Assembly (NCBI GenBank): GCA_034769895.1
Contig: JAWRYS010000710.1
Span: 372,001-436,000 of the forward strand
Direction: 5' to 3'
Source of the DNA: Magicicada septendecula
Taxonomy: Eukaryota; Arthropoda; Insecta; Hemiptera; Cicadidae
Length of the DNA stretch: 64,000 nt
A program made the position numbers and the translations under genes. The notes below the pieces were generated by a model. That model did not search any database. It worked only from the letters and a program-made list of their open reading frames with translations, and was not told the DNA's origin. This document shows positions 35,929 to 47,985 of the stretch, piece after piece (position 1 is the stretch's first letter; the number at the start of each line of letters is the position of its first letter).

Positions 35929-35964
35929 GTGGCTAAATTGGAATTGTATCCAATTTAGCCACAC
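35929..35964. repeat. Small palindrome TGTGGCTAAATTGG / CCAATTTAGCCACA
   Basis: A perfect 14-bp inverted repeat with an 8-nt spacer, just after the larger palindrome. Confidence 0.93.
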
Positions 35965-36655
35965 ATGCAATAAACACAGGACATGAATTCCCAGACAAAA
36001 CCAATGTGACACTAATAAAACATATACCACACAAAGGCACCAAATTTGGGAAAATTTACAAATATACAAACATAAAACACAAAACAAACTAATACCTGAA
36101 CAAATACAAATCAATACGAAACATGACACAATATTCAAAGCACTCAACATCGAAAATACACAAAAAACTAACACATACACCACAATCACACACAATAAAA
36201 CCAATTTGAAGTACCAGAAGCCAACAGGAAGCCGCAATAATAATAGTCAACCAACACATATGTACTTCACCAGACACAAAAACCGGAAGGCTGTATACAT
36301 TGAATGAAAATCAATTTAAATCAATCTAATTGAATAATCATTGAAAATCATGTACTTCCTGACTGTGTTATTTGTAGTAAAAAACAGTGCAATGAAAGTA
36401 TGTATGTTTCCAAGCAAGCTGAAAATAATTCAAAATGAATTGTAGACATTCAATAGGTAAAGCAGCCATTTGCTGTGTTATCAAATAAAGATAATCTAGT
36501 CAAAGGTGAAAACAATACTTGCAGAAAGACCATAGATAAGAAGCTATAAATTAGCAGAAATAATTAGGTCACTCATAACTTAGAAACAAAAAGAGTTATT
36601 TAAATAAAATAAAATAGGCATTAAAATACGTCTTATAGGCTAAAAGTAATTATAT

Positions 36656-36801
36656 TTACTTTTCAGCATAGTCTTCATTTACAGCTGCACATTTCTCACA
36701 AAAATGAAATTGTTTTCTCATGCTGTTAATGAAGAGGTCTGATGGTCTTTCCTTAATCCTTAGCTTCACTGCATGCTTCACTTCATTATCTGTGGTGAAA
36801 T
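36656..36801 (-). pseudogene. Mariner transposase, C-terminal piece
   Basis: The minus strand reads FTTDNEVKHAVKLRIKERP, a short gap, then FHFCEKCAAVNEDYAEK and a stop. This is the standard mariner C terminus (DEVKxAV...W.KCV...GDYVEK). It continues without loss from the piece at 60445-61180 if the intervening 23.6-kb insertion and one AAAT are removed. IHF at the edge of one piece meets TTDNEVK at the edge of the other. Confidence 0.88.
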
Positions 36802-38066
36802 TGTAACGGTACATAAGTCTGTGTAGGAATTTGTAGGTACATGCAAATATAATTTTATTGTGATTTAATGTATTAAACGACATGAGGTTAGGATTTCCAA
36901 CATATATCATACAACGCAGTTTGCCACGACGAATTGACGCCAAGATCACTGGTGTACGTGACATACGACAGATATGCATACGAAACGACAAACGGACAAT
37001 GATAAAACGTCATAATAAATACGACAGACGTAACAACTGTGATGTAAAACCATGCCGTCGTCAGCTGTAAAAATAGGTTGATGACGAATTATCCCTTCCA
37101 CCTGGCGAATTTACACCAATATGTCTGTCCCAGTCGACAAACTACCATCAATGCAGTAACACGTTATAAAATTCGCTGGCAAATTATTGCCAGCCAAAGT
37201 GTTTTTAAAAGTATAAAAATGTGATCAATCAAAAATGTAAGGAGTATAATCAGTGAACAACCAGAGTACACAATGTAACGTAACTTCAGTGCAGTAAAAG
37301 AACAGACATAAAACAGTAAAAAGTTCGTGAAACACCGGCCAGCAAATGGAGAACGTCTGACGAGGAAACACAACACTTCAAGTTCAGGAAGTTAAATTTT
37401 ATATCACCATTGTTTATTATTTGAGCTCAAAATTCTAAATTAAAAATGTACCATTAATTTGCTGTATGCGGAGAGAGTGTGCGTGCGAATGAGTGCCAGC
37501 ACATACAGTCAAAGCCACGAGGCATTGGTTTATGTACAAACGTAAGAAAGTAATAAGTCAAAATCAATGATAACTGCAGTTTGTTAGAAATGCTCTTGTT
37601 TATAGATTAAATACTGGAGATAAAAAGATATGAATAATTGAGGTTGATGTAAAATTAATACGGCGGAAATACATCGCCGCCATTTTGATTATATATGTGA
37701 GTACGACTCCATTTTGTTTTGTATTTTAATAATTGAGGCATTCAGAATATTAAACCACAAGTTTTGTTTAAACCAAATGTTGTTTGACTCATTATTTCAA
37801 ACGCCCAAACTGTTTTTGCTATGTTCGCTTAATACGACCCTGGACCCGAGTAAGAAAAAGTTATGTTGGCAACAACGTGTGTATACCAGATGTAAACAGA
37901 ACAAGTGTGTATCGAGTTACAAGGCAAGTCACAACAAATAAAAATATAAGTAAAAGAAAGTAATAGTTACAAATGACGACCCGAACTGGGACTTTAATAA
38001 TTTGTAGAAGAATAGAAAGAGTTACAAATGACGACCCGAACTGGGACATAGTTAAGAATAGTTACA
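36802..38066 (+). repeat. E1 left LTR
   Basis: TGTAACGGTAC...AATAGTTACA. Near its 3' end are two copies of GTTACAAATGACGACCCGAAC (about 37964 and 38020), each resembling an LTR end plus primer binding site. Confidence 0.92.
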
Positions 38067-38090
38067 AATGGCTGCCCGAATTAATGACTT
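38067..38090 (+). promoter_or_regulatory. E1 primer binding site (degenerate)
   Basis: AATGGCTGCCCGAATTAATG follows the LTR end directly. TGGCTGCCCGAA resembles the tRNA-Lys-type site TGGCGCCCGAACAGGG seen intact in E3. Confidence 0.6.
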
Positions 38091-38270
38091 TATATAAAAT
38101 TTTATTTATATAAATAAGCCAGCAAGCAGAAACAGAATGGGTGTTGGATTAATGTATAACATAACACGTAAATAGTAGGTTGTATTACGATTGTTAGGTT
38201 ATGTTGTTGTTAGGTTAGATATATATAGAGCAACAGTTTGTAAGAAACAAAAAATTTTTTTCTTCTCAAA

Positions 38271-39722
38271 ATGGCAAACAATAAAGAGACTGTAGTTGAA
38301 ATGAGCGAGTCGGCTGGCGTGGGGGAACCAGGGGTTTTCATTCAACCCCAGTAAATTGGTCCAAAGAATACAGCTTAACTGAGTCAGCAATAGATGACTC
38401 GAGTACTCAGTCAGCTCCAACCTCGACAAAATGTAACAATCAATTTGATAATGATATAATGAGTATGTTACGAATAATATCAAAGGATATTCATGAGCAG
38501 AAAAGTGAAATTAAAGAAATAAAAAATAATTTTGATGAGAAATTCAATGAACAGAGTGTAAGGTTAAACGAAAAGTTTGACGAAAAGTTTGATAATTTGG
38601 ATAAGAAATTCAATGCACAAAGTGCAAAGTTTTATAATTTTGATGAGAAATTTAATAAATTTGATGAGAAATTTAATAAACTCGATGAAAAATTTAATGA
38701 ACAGAATGTAAAATTTAATGAAGTGAAAAACAAAATCAAAAAACAGAAAGTTAATTTTGATAAAAAAATTTCCAGAGTAGACGACGTTATCAATAAATTG
38801 AAAATGAAGAAAGTAGATAAGCAAATAGAGATTAAAATGGGAGTAGAGGATAATGGAGAAACAGACAAATTAAATGTAAATAAAGACGATAAGTTAAGTA
38901 GGGATGAGAATTATAATAATATAATTAAAAACGGGGTATTAGAGGATAATGGTGTGAATATTGATAGTGATGATGAAATTTTGGAGGGAGTAGAATATAA
39001 TGATGGAATGTTAGTGTGTGTTGATGAGTGAGAGAGAAAGTGGAGAAAGAATATACAGGTAGAGGGGTTGCAGGGGGTAAATTTTTCCCGTGATGTTGTA
39101 GTCGGGGGTGAAGAAAAGGCTTCACGCACGTATTTGGAAGACAAAAGGTCTGCAAATAGCCATCCCTGGATTTTTTGTGCACCTGATAGGTGGTGCAGCG
39201 ATAAAGTTGTAATGTCCCCTGCATATATTAAGAGAGAGAGTGTGACTTGGTGTTATGGTGAGAGATATTTTGAGAGAGAGAGAGGTATTGTGATGAGAGA
39301 GAGAGAAAGAGAGAGATAGAGATTTTTGAGATTAATAGAGGTTATGAAATGTTAGTGCAGAGTTTGGATATTGAGAGAGGTGAGCAGATTGTCTTACCTT
39401 GTGAAATAGATACTGATGATTTTGATGATACTGTTGTAGATAATAAACACTTACATTATGATGTAATTGATATAGTGGAGGAATATGATGATAGAACGTA
39501 CCTCATGTTAACAAAAAATACTGACGGAGACAAGACCAAAAATACCAGAGTAAACGGATTTTATGAGTTAATAGGGGAGAATAATCTGGTGCATTATTCT
39601 TATGATAAAGGGAAAATTTTAATATGCAAGGGTTATTATATAAATAGTAATAACGATAGGAGTGTAATTAAAGACGATAAATTTTATGTAAAAGTAAGAT
39701 TATTATTTGATGATGGTGGATA
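38271..39722 (+). pseudogene. E1a coiled-coil Gag-position protein, broken
   Basis: Starts MANNKETVVEMSE. The first third carries about nine contiguous heptads of the FDEKFNK type (about 38530-38730), a strong coiled coil. An acidic, Asn-rich middle follows, then a conserved block with WCSDKV and WCYGERYFERE (about 39190-39280). A GA-rich tract comes next, and a C-terminal domain ends RLLFDDGG. Breaks are a 2-bp insertion near 38335 relative to the E1b copy, a TGA at 39029 (Ser codon in E1b), and a frame change inside the GA tract at about 39290-39320. Related proteins lie at 43803-45158, 49922-51189 and 56534-57982. It occupies the gag position, but no zinc knuckle or known Gag domain was recognised. 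Its role is inferred from position only. Confidence 0.8.
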
Positions 39723-40632
39723 AGTGTTTTATTGTGTATGAACATTTAACTATGTGAACAGTGTGGTTTTGAAATGGATTGTCCTATGAAACGAGTTGTG
39801 GTCAATGATAACAAATAATAAGTTGGATTGTATATTACTTTGTGTGTTAATGTCAAGGTGTTTGTGTATTACATTATGTTGTGTGTTATATATATGTTTA
39901 TGTAAACCATGTAGGTAATAGGTAAGAATTGATTTAATAATAAAGTATAACATTTTTTAGACTAAATAAATAATGAAGATAATTGTGAAGTCTAAGGTAA
40001 TTAAAGTAACTTTGTGTTGTTAAATTATGTGAATTAAATAATTGAAGATTAATTAATTATTGTTGTATAAAAGAGATTTGATAATGAAGTTAGATGATTT
40101 TATGAGATTTAGATTATCTAAGGAGTAGTAAATGAATAATTAAAAGTTTGATATAAAAGAGTTGATGGAAATGATGGTCATAGTGTGTGTGGCGAGGAGG
40201 TTGCTACAGGGGTAGTAACGTTAAACAACGTTAAATATTAAGTATAAAATATATGGTGTTGATACTGGTGTTGAACATAAAAGATAATTATGAGTCTGCT
40301 TTAAAGAAGTATTAAAATCAGGAAAACTGATCAATGAAATTTAAGTAGTTAGATTGTTTGCCATAATGAAGTTGTGCTTTGAATTCTATATGATAAAGAT
40401 ATAGATAATTGTTGTTGATTTTAGGAAACCTAAGGAATTATTTTACGTGTTATCTTAGTATAAGAGTATATTTTTCTTGTGGTGAAAAGAGTTGAAATAT
40501 TATTGACTGGAGTCAAGATTTTGGTAAATGTAGGAATGTAAAAAGGAGAAAGAGACATTCTGTCATAAATCTTGTTTGTTTGATATTTGAGAAATTAGGA
40601 ATTAAGAAAACCAATGCCTCTTAACATAAACC
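39723..40632. other. E1a 3' noncoding region, AT-rich
   Basis: No open frame of interest, and largely colinear with 57983-58807 in E1b. E1a has an extra segment of about 80 bp near 39935-40010. Confidence 0.7.
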
Positions 40633-40999
40633 AATGCAGCTAAGGGGAGACATATCAGTTGTGGATATGGGATTATACAAGGCCACTAGTTACTTTTTTG
40701 TATTCGATGTTTCAGAGTTTAGTGATGCTGTGGCGGCGGTCCTGAGCTGGCCAGCACGTCAGCACAGGAACGTCAAGTGCCTGGATGGCCTTGCGGTGTT
40801 GGGATCTCGCAAGAGAAGTCCAGTAAGGTCAGGCAGGTAGTGTCACCATCATTGGACCAAGGGTAAGATATTTGTATTCTTTTTATATAAACACTACAGG
40901 GGGTTGTGGCAACATATCCGGGCTGATCCCTTTAGGAAGTGTGAATGAGTCAATGAGAGTTTTTATGTTTCGACATAAAACCTCTCATTGAGGGGATTT
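40633..40999 (+). promoter_or_regulatory. E1a conserved 3' RNA module, hairpin and polypurine tract
   Basis: The order of parts is shared with E2 and E3. First comes CAGCTAAGGGGAGACATATC (40637). Then comes the block GGTGTTGGGATCTCGCAAGAG (40795), where GGGATCTC pairs with GAGAAGTCC around a GCAA loop. A GTGGCAACATATCC segment follows. The last hairpin, 40951-40990, has 9 bp, a T-C mismatch, 8 bp and a TTCG loop. AGGGGATT and the LTR start follow immediately. A 68-codon frame overlaps (40634-40840) but is not conserved in E2 or E3, so I favour RNA function. Confidence 0.75.
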
Positions 41000-42265
41000 T
41001 GTAACAGTACATAAGTCCATGTAGGAATTTGTAGGTACATGCAAATATAATTTTATTGTGATTTAATGTATTAAACGACATGAGGTTAGGATTTCCAACA
41101 TATATCATACAACGCAGTTTGCCACGACGAATTGACGCCAAGATCACTGGTGTACGTGACATACGACAGATATGCATACGAAACGACAAACGGACAATGC
41201 TAAAACGTCATAATAAATACGACAGACGTAACAACTGTGATGTAAAACCATGCCGTCATCAGCTGTAAACAATAGGTTGATGACGAATTATCCCTTCCAC
41301 CTGGCGAATTTACACCAATATGTCTGTCCCAGTCGACAAACTACCATCAATGCAGTAACACGTTATAAAATTCGCTGGCAAATTATTGCCAGCCAAAGTG
41401 TTTTTAAAAGTATAAAAATGTGATCAATCAAAAATGTAAGGAGTATAATCAGTGAACAACCAGAGTACACAATGTAACGTAACTTCAGTGCAGTAAAAGA
41501 ACAGACATAAAACAGTAAAAAGTTCGTGAAACACCGGCCGGCAAATGGAGAACGTCTGACGAGGAAACACAACACTTCAAGTTCAGGAAGTTAAATTTTA
41601 TATCACCATTGTTTATTATTTGAGCTCAAAATTCTAAATTAAAAATGTACCATTAATTTGCTGTATGCGGAGAGAGTGTGCGTGCGAATGAGTGCCAGCA
41701 CATACAGTCAAAGCCACGAGGCATTGGTTTATGTACAAACGTAAGAAAGTAATAAGTCAAAATCAATGATAACTGCAGTTTGTTAGAAGTGCTCTTGTTT
41801 ATAGATTAAATACTGGAGATAAAAAGATATGAATAATTGAGGTTGATGTAAAATTAATACGGCGGAAATACATCGCCGCCATTTTGATTATATATGTGAG
41901 TACGACTCCATTTTGTTTTGTATTTTAATAATTGAGGCATTCAGAATATTAAACCACAAGTTTTGTTTAAACCAAATGTTGTTTGACTCATTATTTCAAA
42001 CGCCCAAACTGTTTTTGCTATGTTCGCTTAATACGACCCTGGACCCGAGGAAGAAAAAGTTATGTTGGCAACAACGTGTGTATACCAGATGTAAACAGAA
42101 CAAGTGTGTATCGAGTTACAAGGCAAGTCACAACAAATAAAAATATAAGTAAAAGAAAGTAATAGTTACAAATGACGACCCGAACTGGGACTTTAATAAT
42201 TTGTAGAAGAATAGAAAGAGTTACAAATGATGACCCGAACTGGGACATAGTTAAGAATAGTTACA
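41000..42265 (+). repeat. E1 middle LTR (shared by both internal units)
   Basis: 1266 bp, differing from the left LTR at scattered sites. It shares TGTAACAGTACATAAGTCC with the right LTR. Confidence 0.92.
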
Positions 42266-42416
42266 AATGGCTGCCCGAATTAGTGACTTTATATAAAATT
42301 TTATTTATATAAATAAGCCAGCAAGCAGAAACAGAATGGGTGTTGGATTAATGTATAACATAACACGTAAATAGTAGGTTGTATTACGATTGTTAGGTTA
42401 TGTTGTTGTTAGGTTA
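42266..42416 (+). other. E1b 5' leader, interrupted by E2
   Basis: It matches 38067-38216 and breaks after AGGTTA, where E2 begins. The leader continues at 56476 with GTTAGATATATATAGAG. Confidence 0.9.
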
Positions 42417-43609
42417 TGTAACGGTACAGAAATGGGAATTTTATTTTATATAAATCAGTATTTAATTCAGTAATTCAATAGTTAACTGCACCTGTAAGGA
42501 GCCTCCAGTACAGCAATGCACATTGTTAGCCAAAACAATTGCCAGACGCATTGCGTAACCGCCAGCAGCAGCCTTGTGACACAGTCTCCAGTCTACAGTG
42601 TGTGTCATCAGACAGTGCACAACGCACAGTGGTAAGCAGTATCAGACAGTAAAGTTTGTTAATCAAAAAACAGTGGCCTCGGGTTTACAAGATAGGCCGT
42701 TAAAATAAATCCGGCCTATCTAAGAAAGTGTGTAAACATTCAAAAGTATTAAAAGTGTGAAAACATTTATACAAAAGTGTACAAATAATAACGTGCGGCC
42801 AGTTCCATTACAACTCACGGCTGAGCGGCCAGACAATCAGCAGACAGTTACCAGAACAAAACGGTAGCCTCGGACGAGTTCTTGGTAGGCCGAAAAAAAA
42901 TACAAAAGTAGGCCTACCAAGTAATATAAAATGACGTAAGGTAATAATAAACTGTGTTCGGAGTGGAGAGTGACTAGTGAAAACAGTTCCGGACAAAATA
43001 GTGTACAACATTTGGATATTACGCAAATAGGTAACAAGTGTAAAGACAGTTTCATTTGGCCAAAACATTATAATTAATAAAGAGTTCATTAATTAAATAG
43101 GAAGTTTTAAAAAAGAAATGTAAATTGAGTGAGTGTGTGTATGGGTTATTAAAAGTACTGGCTCAATTAGAAAGATGCAGTAGTCGTAGTCTATACAAAA
43201 TTATTGGACTAAAATTAGTAAACATTTTAAATATAAAGAAAACGTAATAATCAATGATAGAGTATTTAATTAAAATAAAAAGAGTAATTAAAAGGTTCAT
43301 TCTTCTATAAACATGTGTTAGTGTAGTTATTTCGCCGTAAACCATTTCCTAGTTTTCTGTGTTGACAACTCGTCTAACGAAATTTTGGGATTTTCTGAGT
43401 TTTATTATAGTCAGATAGCGGGATTTTATAAGGGCAAAAGTGTAAAGGTTTCAATATATAACCTTACAAAAATATCGTGGCGACCTGGGCAGTTTTAATA
43501 AGGTAAGTTTTCGGGGACCATGACGGTAAGTAGAATTCTGGCAGCGGTGAGTATTATTTTATGATGAGTAATTTTTAATTAAAAAGGAATGAAAAGGAGT
43601 ACCTTTACA
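42417..43609 (+). repeat. E2 5' LTR
   Basis: Nearly identical to 55284-56475. Near its 3' end TTACAAAAATATCGTGGCGACC (about 43465-43486) resembles an LTR end followed by a primer binding site. Confidence 0.92.
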
Positions 43610-43632
43610 AGCGACGCCCCTGCCAGGATGTT
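43610..43632 (+). promoter_or_regulatory. E2 primer binding site candidate
   Basis: AGCGACGCCCCTGCCAGGATG directly follows the LTR. It is a divergent version of the E3 site TGGCGCCCGAACAGGGATG and may be decayed. Confidence 0.45.
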
Positions 43633-43802
43633 CGTATATCAAAAATTATAGGAACTAGACCTGTTTTAAAGCACAGAAAGTAGGATTTGGTAACGGCGTA
43701 TTTGTAAAATTAATCGTATATAATTACGTTGTAAAAATTAGGTTATGTTTTGGTAGCGTAAATGTTGGGTTTATAAATAAATTTTGAAGTACGAGTATAA
43801 AG

Positions 43803-45158
43803 ATGGGTGAAGTAGGTGAAATGACCGACGAGGAGTGGGGTAAGATAACATATGATAAAGGTAAGATTGTTGAAGTAATAGGGGTAGAAAATAAGGCAGT
43901 ACATAGGCCTAGTAATGATGAGAGTGTGGTGGTGGTAAATAAAGGTAAAAAGACAAACCAATTTCAAGAAAATAAAGACGATTCGTGAGCAGATAATAAG
44001 GTAGGCCCAAGTAACGATGAGATTGAATTGAGCGAGTCAGTTGTCATAGGTGGAGTTCGACGTAATAGCCAATTTGTAAAAGACTTGATGAGTCTGCTAG
44101 TTCAAGAGTTTGCTAAGTTGCATGCGAAGTTTGATAAACATTTTGACGAACTAAACACAAAGATGATTAAACAAGACGAAAAGTGGGGAGGAGAGAGATA
44201 TCAATTAAAAGAGAGTATAGAAGTTGAGTTAACACAGGTAAGTGGTAACAATGTCTTTGATAAGAGTGAAGAAATAATTAACCAGGTGAGTGATAAAGAT
44301 AATGAGTTAATCAATAATAGTGACAAAATAGTGGAAGAAATAGTGTTGAATAGTGGAGATAATTATGATGGTTACAATTCTGAGGTAAGTGGTGAAGTTA
44401 CTATAATTAGTTCTAACGATGAAATAATTTATGCAAATAAGAATAATGATTGTATAACTGAAAATGGGGTATCAAAAAGTGATGCAGTAGACGATAGTGA
44501 AAATGAGAGTAGAGTAAGAGTTGAGGTTGATCATGGATTGTTAGTTAGTGCTTATGATTTAGAAAGGGAGTATAGTAGTAGTTGTGTAGAAGTTGAACAG
44601 GGGGCAAATTTTTATGGGATTAAATGTGAAGCAGAGACTTCACAAGTGTTGATGGAGGACAAGAGTTCCTCAATAAATTTTGTAGAAGACGAGAGTTCTT
44701 CAGAAGATAAAATAGGTTTTTTGTGTTTATCTGGTAGAGCCGGATGGTATTTAAATGATTTTGTAGTATTGCCCTCTGCATGGAATGGGAGAGTTCAGTG
44801 TGGTTATGAGAGTTGTTGTAAAGAAAGAGAGAGAGAAATAAAAATTTTTGAGGTTAATAGAGAGTATGAAATGTTGTTGCAGGTGTTAGATATGGAGAGA
44901 GATGATGAAAGAGAGAGAGAGGAATATCTGAATAACACTGTTATAAATAATGATAAAATAGTTGACTGGGTATTGAGACAATTTACTGACGGAGACTGGA
45001 CAAAATTAACTGATAGCGACAGGTTGTATGAAGTAATAAATGGTACGATGAAGAATTTAGAAACAAGGGTTTATGAAAACCATAATAATAAACTAAAGGT
45101 GGACAAAAATCATTTAGTCTATAAATATGTGAGATATCTTTTTGACGATGGAGGCTAA
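43803..45158 (+). pseudogene. E2 coiled-coil Gag-position protein, one in-frame stop
   Basis: Starts MGEVGEMTDEEWGKITYDKG. A TGA at 43986 interrupts a frame that otherwise runs 451 codons to 45158. It has a predicted coiled coil from FVKDLMSLLVQEFAKLHAKF through FDELNTKMIKQDEKW (about 44065-44190). An acidic, Ser/Asn-rich middle follows, then a conserved block FVVLPSAWNGRVQCGYES (about 44760-44815), a short KEREREIKIFEVNREYEML helix in one frame, and the C terminus YKYVRYLFDDGG. This is the most intact member of the family in the window. It shows that the ERERE tract can be read in frame. There is no zinc knuckle, protease or reverse transcriptase. Confidence 0.8.
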
Positions 45159-46467
45159 ACCATAAAACAATAAAAGACAGTTAAATATTTTGTTTTAAGG
45201 ATTTTGACTTGGCTGATTTGAACATGGAAATATGATAACTGAATAAATAATGAAGTAGATTTGTAAATAAATATGTAGTGAATTCAATTGTATGTGTTGT
45301 AAAGGGTTAAGTGAACAGTGTATGTAGGTAATGAATTGTTGTAATAATAAGATTAATATTTTGCAATTTAAAGAAATAATAACATTGATTTTGGAAACAG
45401 TAATTGGCTCATTTGTATAACGGCAAACAATAATAATGAAATTTGTATTTTAATAATGAATTTAATTGAAACAATTTGAAATGTTTAAAATATTCTGATT
45501 GATTTAAAAGTTATATAATTGAAATTTTTTGAGTTGAATGGTTTACGAGATTTGGAATTCGATAATAGATGGCTAAATTGTTTGATGTAAACTAATATTT
45601 GTGTTAAATGTTTCAGAGGTGAGGTGAAAGTATTGTGGTATGGTGATTATGTTTTGTGTGTATATCATGTTAAATGGATTGTAAGTATAAAAAATTTTAT
45701 AATCAGGTATAATAAAAATGTTTACAGGTGTGAAAAGAGTTACTTCAATAATAAAAATGAATTGAAATAATGGTATTAAATAGAAATTGTAATTAAAAGA
45801 GAAATAATAATTGAAAGGTGAATTAAAATTATATTTGAAGTGTAATAACTAGACTTTGACAAATATGTTAACAAAAAGCTGTATAGAAACCAAAAAATTT
45901 GTAGGAAGGATATATGTCAGTGTATGATGTAACCATGAATGCTGAAACTGAGAATGTTTATAACTGTGCTTACTAAACAAGTCTTGCATACTAGTGTTTA
46001 TATAAACAGGTGTGGTATGTTGAGACTAATGTCTGTAGTCATGCTTGGTGACAATAACAAGAAAGGTTGTAGTCTGCTGAATCAGTATCTTGAGTAAAAC
46101 CTTATTGTGACATAAAAGAATTGAAGTTGAATTTTTTTACAGACCAAATAATAATGAGCCAATTACTGTAACTTTTGAGATTAATTAAATTAATTAAAGT
46201 AAATTAAACACAATTTAATTAAATAATTGAAGAGATGATTTTAATAATAAATTTAAATTTATTCTGATGCAAACTTCATGTAATTGTAAAACAAATGAAA
46301 TATGTACTTTAATTGAAGGGAATTTTGGGTAAATGCTGTCAAAATGTATATAATATATAATTATTAATGTATATGATATGTGTGTAAAAATTTCGACTTA
46401 TCCCAATTAACAGTTAATCCCCCTTGTCGTAATTTATTTAGAACGTACTCTATGTGGTAACTTGTGG
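45159..46467. other. E2 3' noncoding region, first part, AT-rich
   Basis: No coding signal. 46199-46324 recurs in direct orientation at 53882-54015, beyond E3. Confidence 0.65.
46199..46324. repeat. Direct repeat of about 130 bp flanking the E3 block (left copy)
   Basis: AGTAAATTAAACACAATTTA to TTTAATTGAAGGGAAT is repeated at 53882-54015, where an extra ATTAAATAATT is present. Confidence 0.9.
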
Positions 46468-47630
46468 TGTACTACTCTAATCGAATTGAAAATTTTAATT
46501 ATCAAATTATAATAATAAATCTCCCACCTACCTGCAAAGACTCGGGTTCCAAGGATTCGATCACATGTACACTAGATACAAACATGTGTTCAGGTTATCG
46601 AAATAACTGATTCGACACATTGTTATGAAGAGAAATAGTTAATTTTAATTATCTATTATTGCCAATTTAAAAGTTTGTTGATCAAATATAGTCACTTACA
46701 TGTTTTTCGACTATGGTGTAATTCTTGCTTATAACTCTATATTTTTAAACTTACATATTATTACTTACAATCTTAAAGTAGCCCAGCCTGCTCACTCACT
46801 ACTCACATTCTTAAAATAAAATTCCCCTTCACCCTTAGGAATTAAAACTCATTATATATAAAGCCCCAGCCATCCATGTGTTCACTCGTTGACCGCGTGG
46901 TCGCCCGTTTTTAGTTTCTGAATTGTCCCGAATCAAAAAAACTATTGTGTTTTGTTATTGTCTCGTTGTCAGACCTCACCGTCACTTGGTTTTTACACTG
47001 TTAACTCGTTTTACTGTTATATTATAAAATTTTGCGAGGAGCCCACTCGGCTCAGTACCGGCGCCAGTCTAATCAGTGAACGACTGCTAATGTACTTCCG
47101 TGCGAGGGAGGAACAGTGCATTCACGGCCACCTACTTTGCGTCGTCTTTCATGCTCAGTTGTTGAGGCATATTCCGTTTATACATGGAACATGGGAGTTA
47201 TATTCAGGATACCAGAGCACGATATTGGCGTCTGCTCTATTGACGTCACTAGCAGTGGGCGTGGTTTAACGGCACTTCCGGAAGGTCTGTGAAAAGACGA
47301 TAAATACTTTGGCGCTTTGACCATCTTGAGTTTTTACCAGCGCGTGGGTTGGCGCCCATGCTTGGTGTACGCATAGGTGCAAGCTGCCACACTCTCGCAT
47401 AGTTCTTGGAAAATCTAGGGTGGTAAATTCTTTGCTTGCTGATTGCACCACACTATTGAGTCTTGCCTTTGTCCCAAACTGTTCCGTCTGCACGTGTTCT
47501 TTCGCAACCGAAATAGCGTCGCATAATCCAATTTCACAAGTTCTTGTCAAACTCCCGCACAAAATGAAATAAATAAAATGTAATACCCCATACTGTAAAA
47601 AATGAAATTACCCAAAATTGACCCGCTACA
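46468..47630 (-). repeat. E3 3' LTR (left copy)
   Basis: Nearly identical to 51359-52520. It contains no frame of interest. The 105-codon frame seen in both copies is simply shared LTR sequence. Confidence 0.93.
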
Positions 47631-47985
47631 ATACCCCCTCGATGAGAATTCTGCTGTTCACGACAGAAGAAATCTCATCGACACACCCCGAAGAGGACCG
47701 GTGAGGAACTGGTGCCAACAACCCCTTGTTCTTAATCTGCATGGGCACATGACCCCCCTGGCTCAGCGACTATGGACTCATCTGAACGAGATCACTGGAC
47801 TTCTCCGTAAGAGATCCCAACACCGAGAAATCGAACAGCTAAGTACCACAGCCCACCTCACCTTCTAACATGCTACCCCCCAAAATCCTCAATCCCTGGC
47901 TTAAATTATTCCAGATCCTCTACCGATATGTTTCCCCTTGTATGCAAGCTGGGCTGCCTTTAGCGGATACTGGGCTCACACACAC
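47631..47985 (-). promoter_or_regulatory. E3 conserved 3' RNA module, hairpin and polypurine tract
   Basis: On the minus strand, AAGGGGAAACATATCGG (about 47945) comes first. Then comes CTCGGTGTTGGGATCTC (47828-47811), with loop TTACG and GAGAAGTCCAG (47805-47795). Last is the hairpin 47680-47640: CGATGAGA pairs with TCTCATCG, then a T-T mismatch, then TTCT/AGAA and CTGT/ACAG around CGTGA. The polypurine tract and LTR follow at once. The layout is the same as in E1 and E2, with a different upper stem. Confidence 0.75.

Larger units (their letters stand above)
35772..36240 (+). pseudogene. Penelope-like element, GIY-YIG endonuclease remnant
   Basis: About 35820-35920 reads VCPKYNKCYIGQTKKLLKK followed by CYFEHLNAYKK. 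This is the GIY-YIG core (CYIGQT, R/K-rich helix, EH) in the form used by Penelope-like retroelements, with the upstream CPxxxxC metal-binding pair. After a small duplication and frameshift, INTGHEFPDKTNVTLIKHI and GTKFGKIYK follow (about 35965-36060), matching the C-terminal tail of such proteins. No reverse transcriptase is present, so it is a 5'-truncated copy. The first part is folded back as a palindrome (35772-35921). Confidence 0.75.

Noticed and set aside
37714-37941. 75-codon frame in E1 LTRs (three copies)
   Set aside because: It lies inside the LTR and is repeated only because the LTR is. It has no recognisable family.
40634-40840. 68-codon frame MQLRGDISVVDMG... as a small gene of E1
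   Set aside because: The corresponding E2 and E3 sequences break the frame by a one-base length change while keeping nucleotide blocks and stems, so RNA conservation is the better explanation.
46952-47269. 105-codon frame identical at 51843-52160
   Set aside because: The identity is explained by the two E3 LTR copies. The frame has no domain, and an LTR is expected to repeat.
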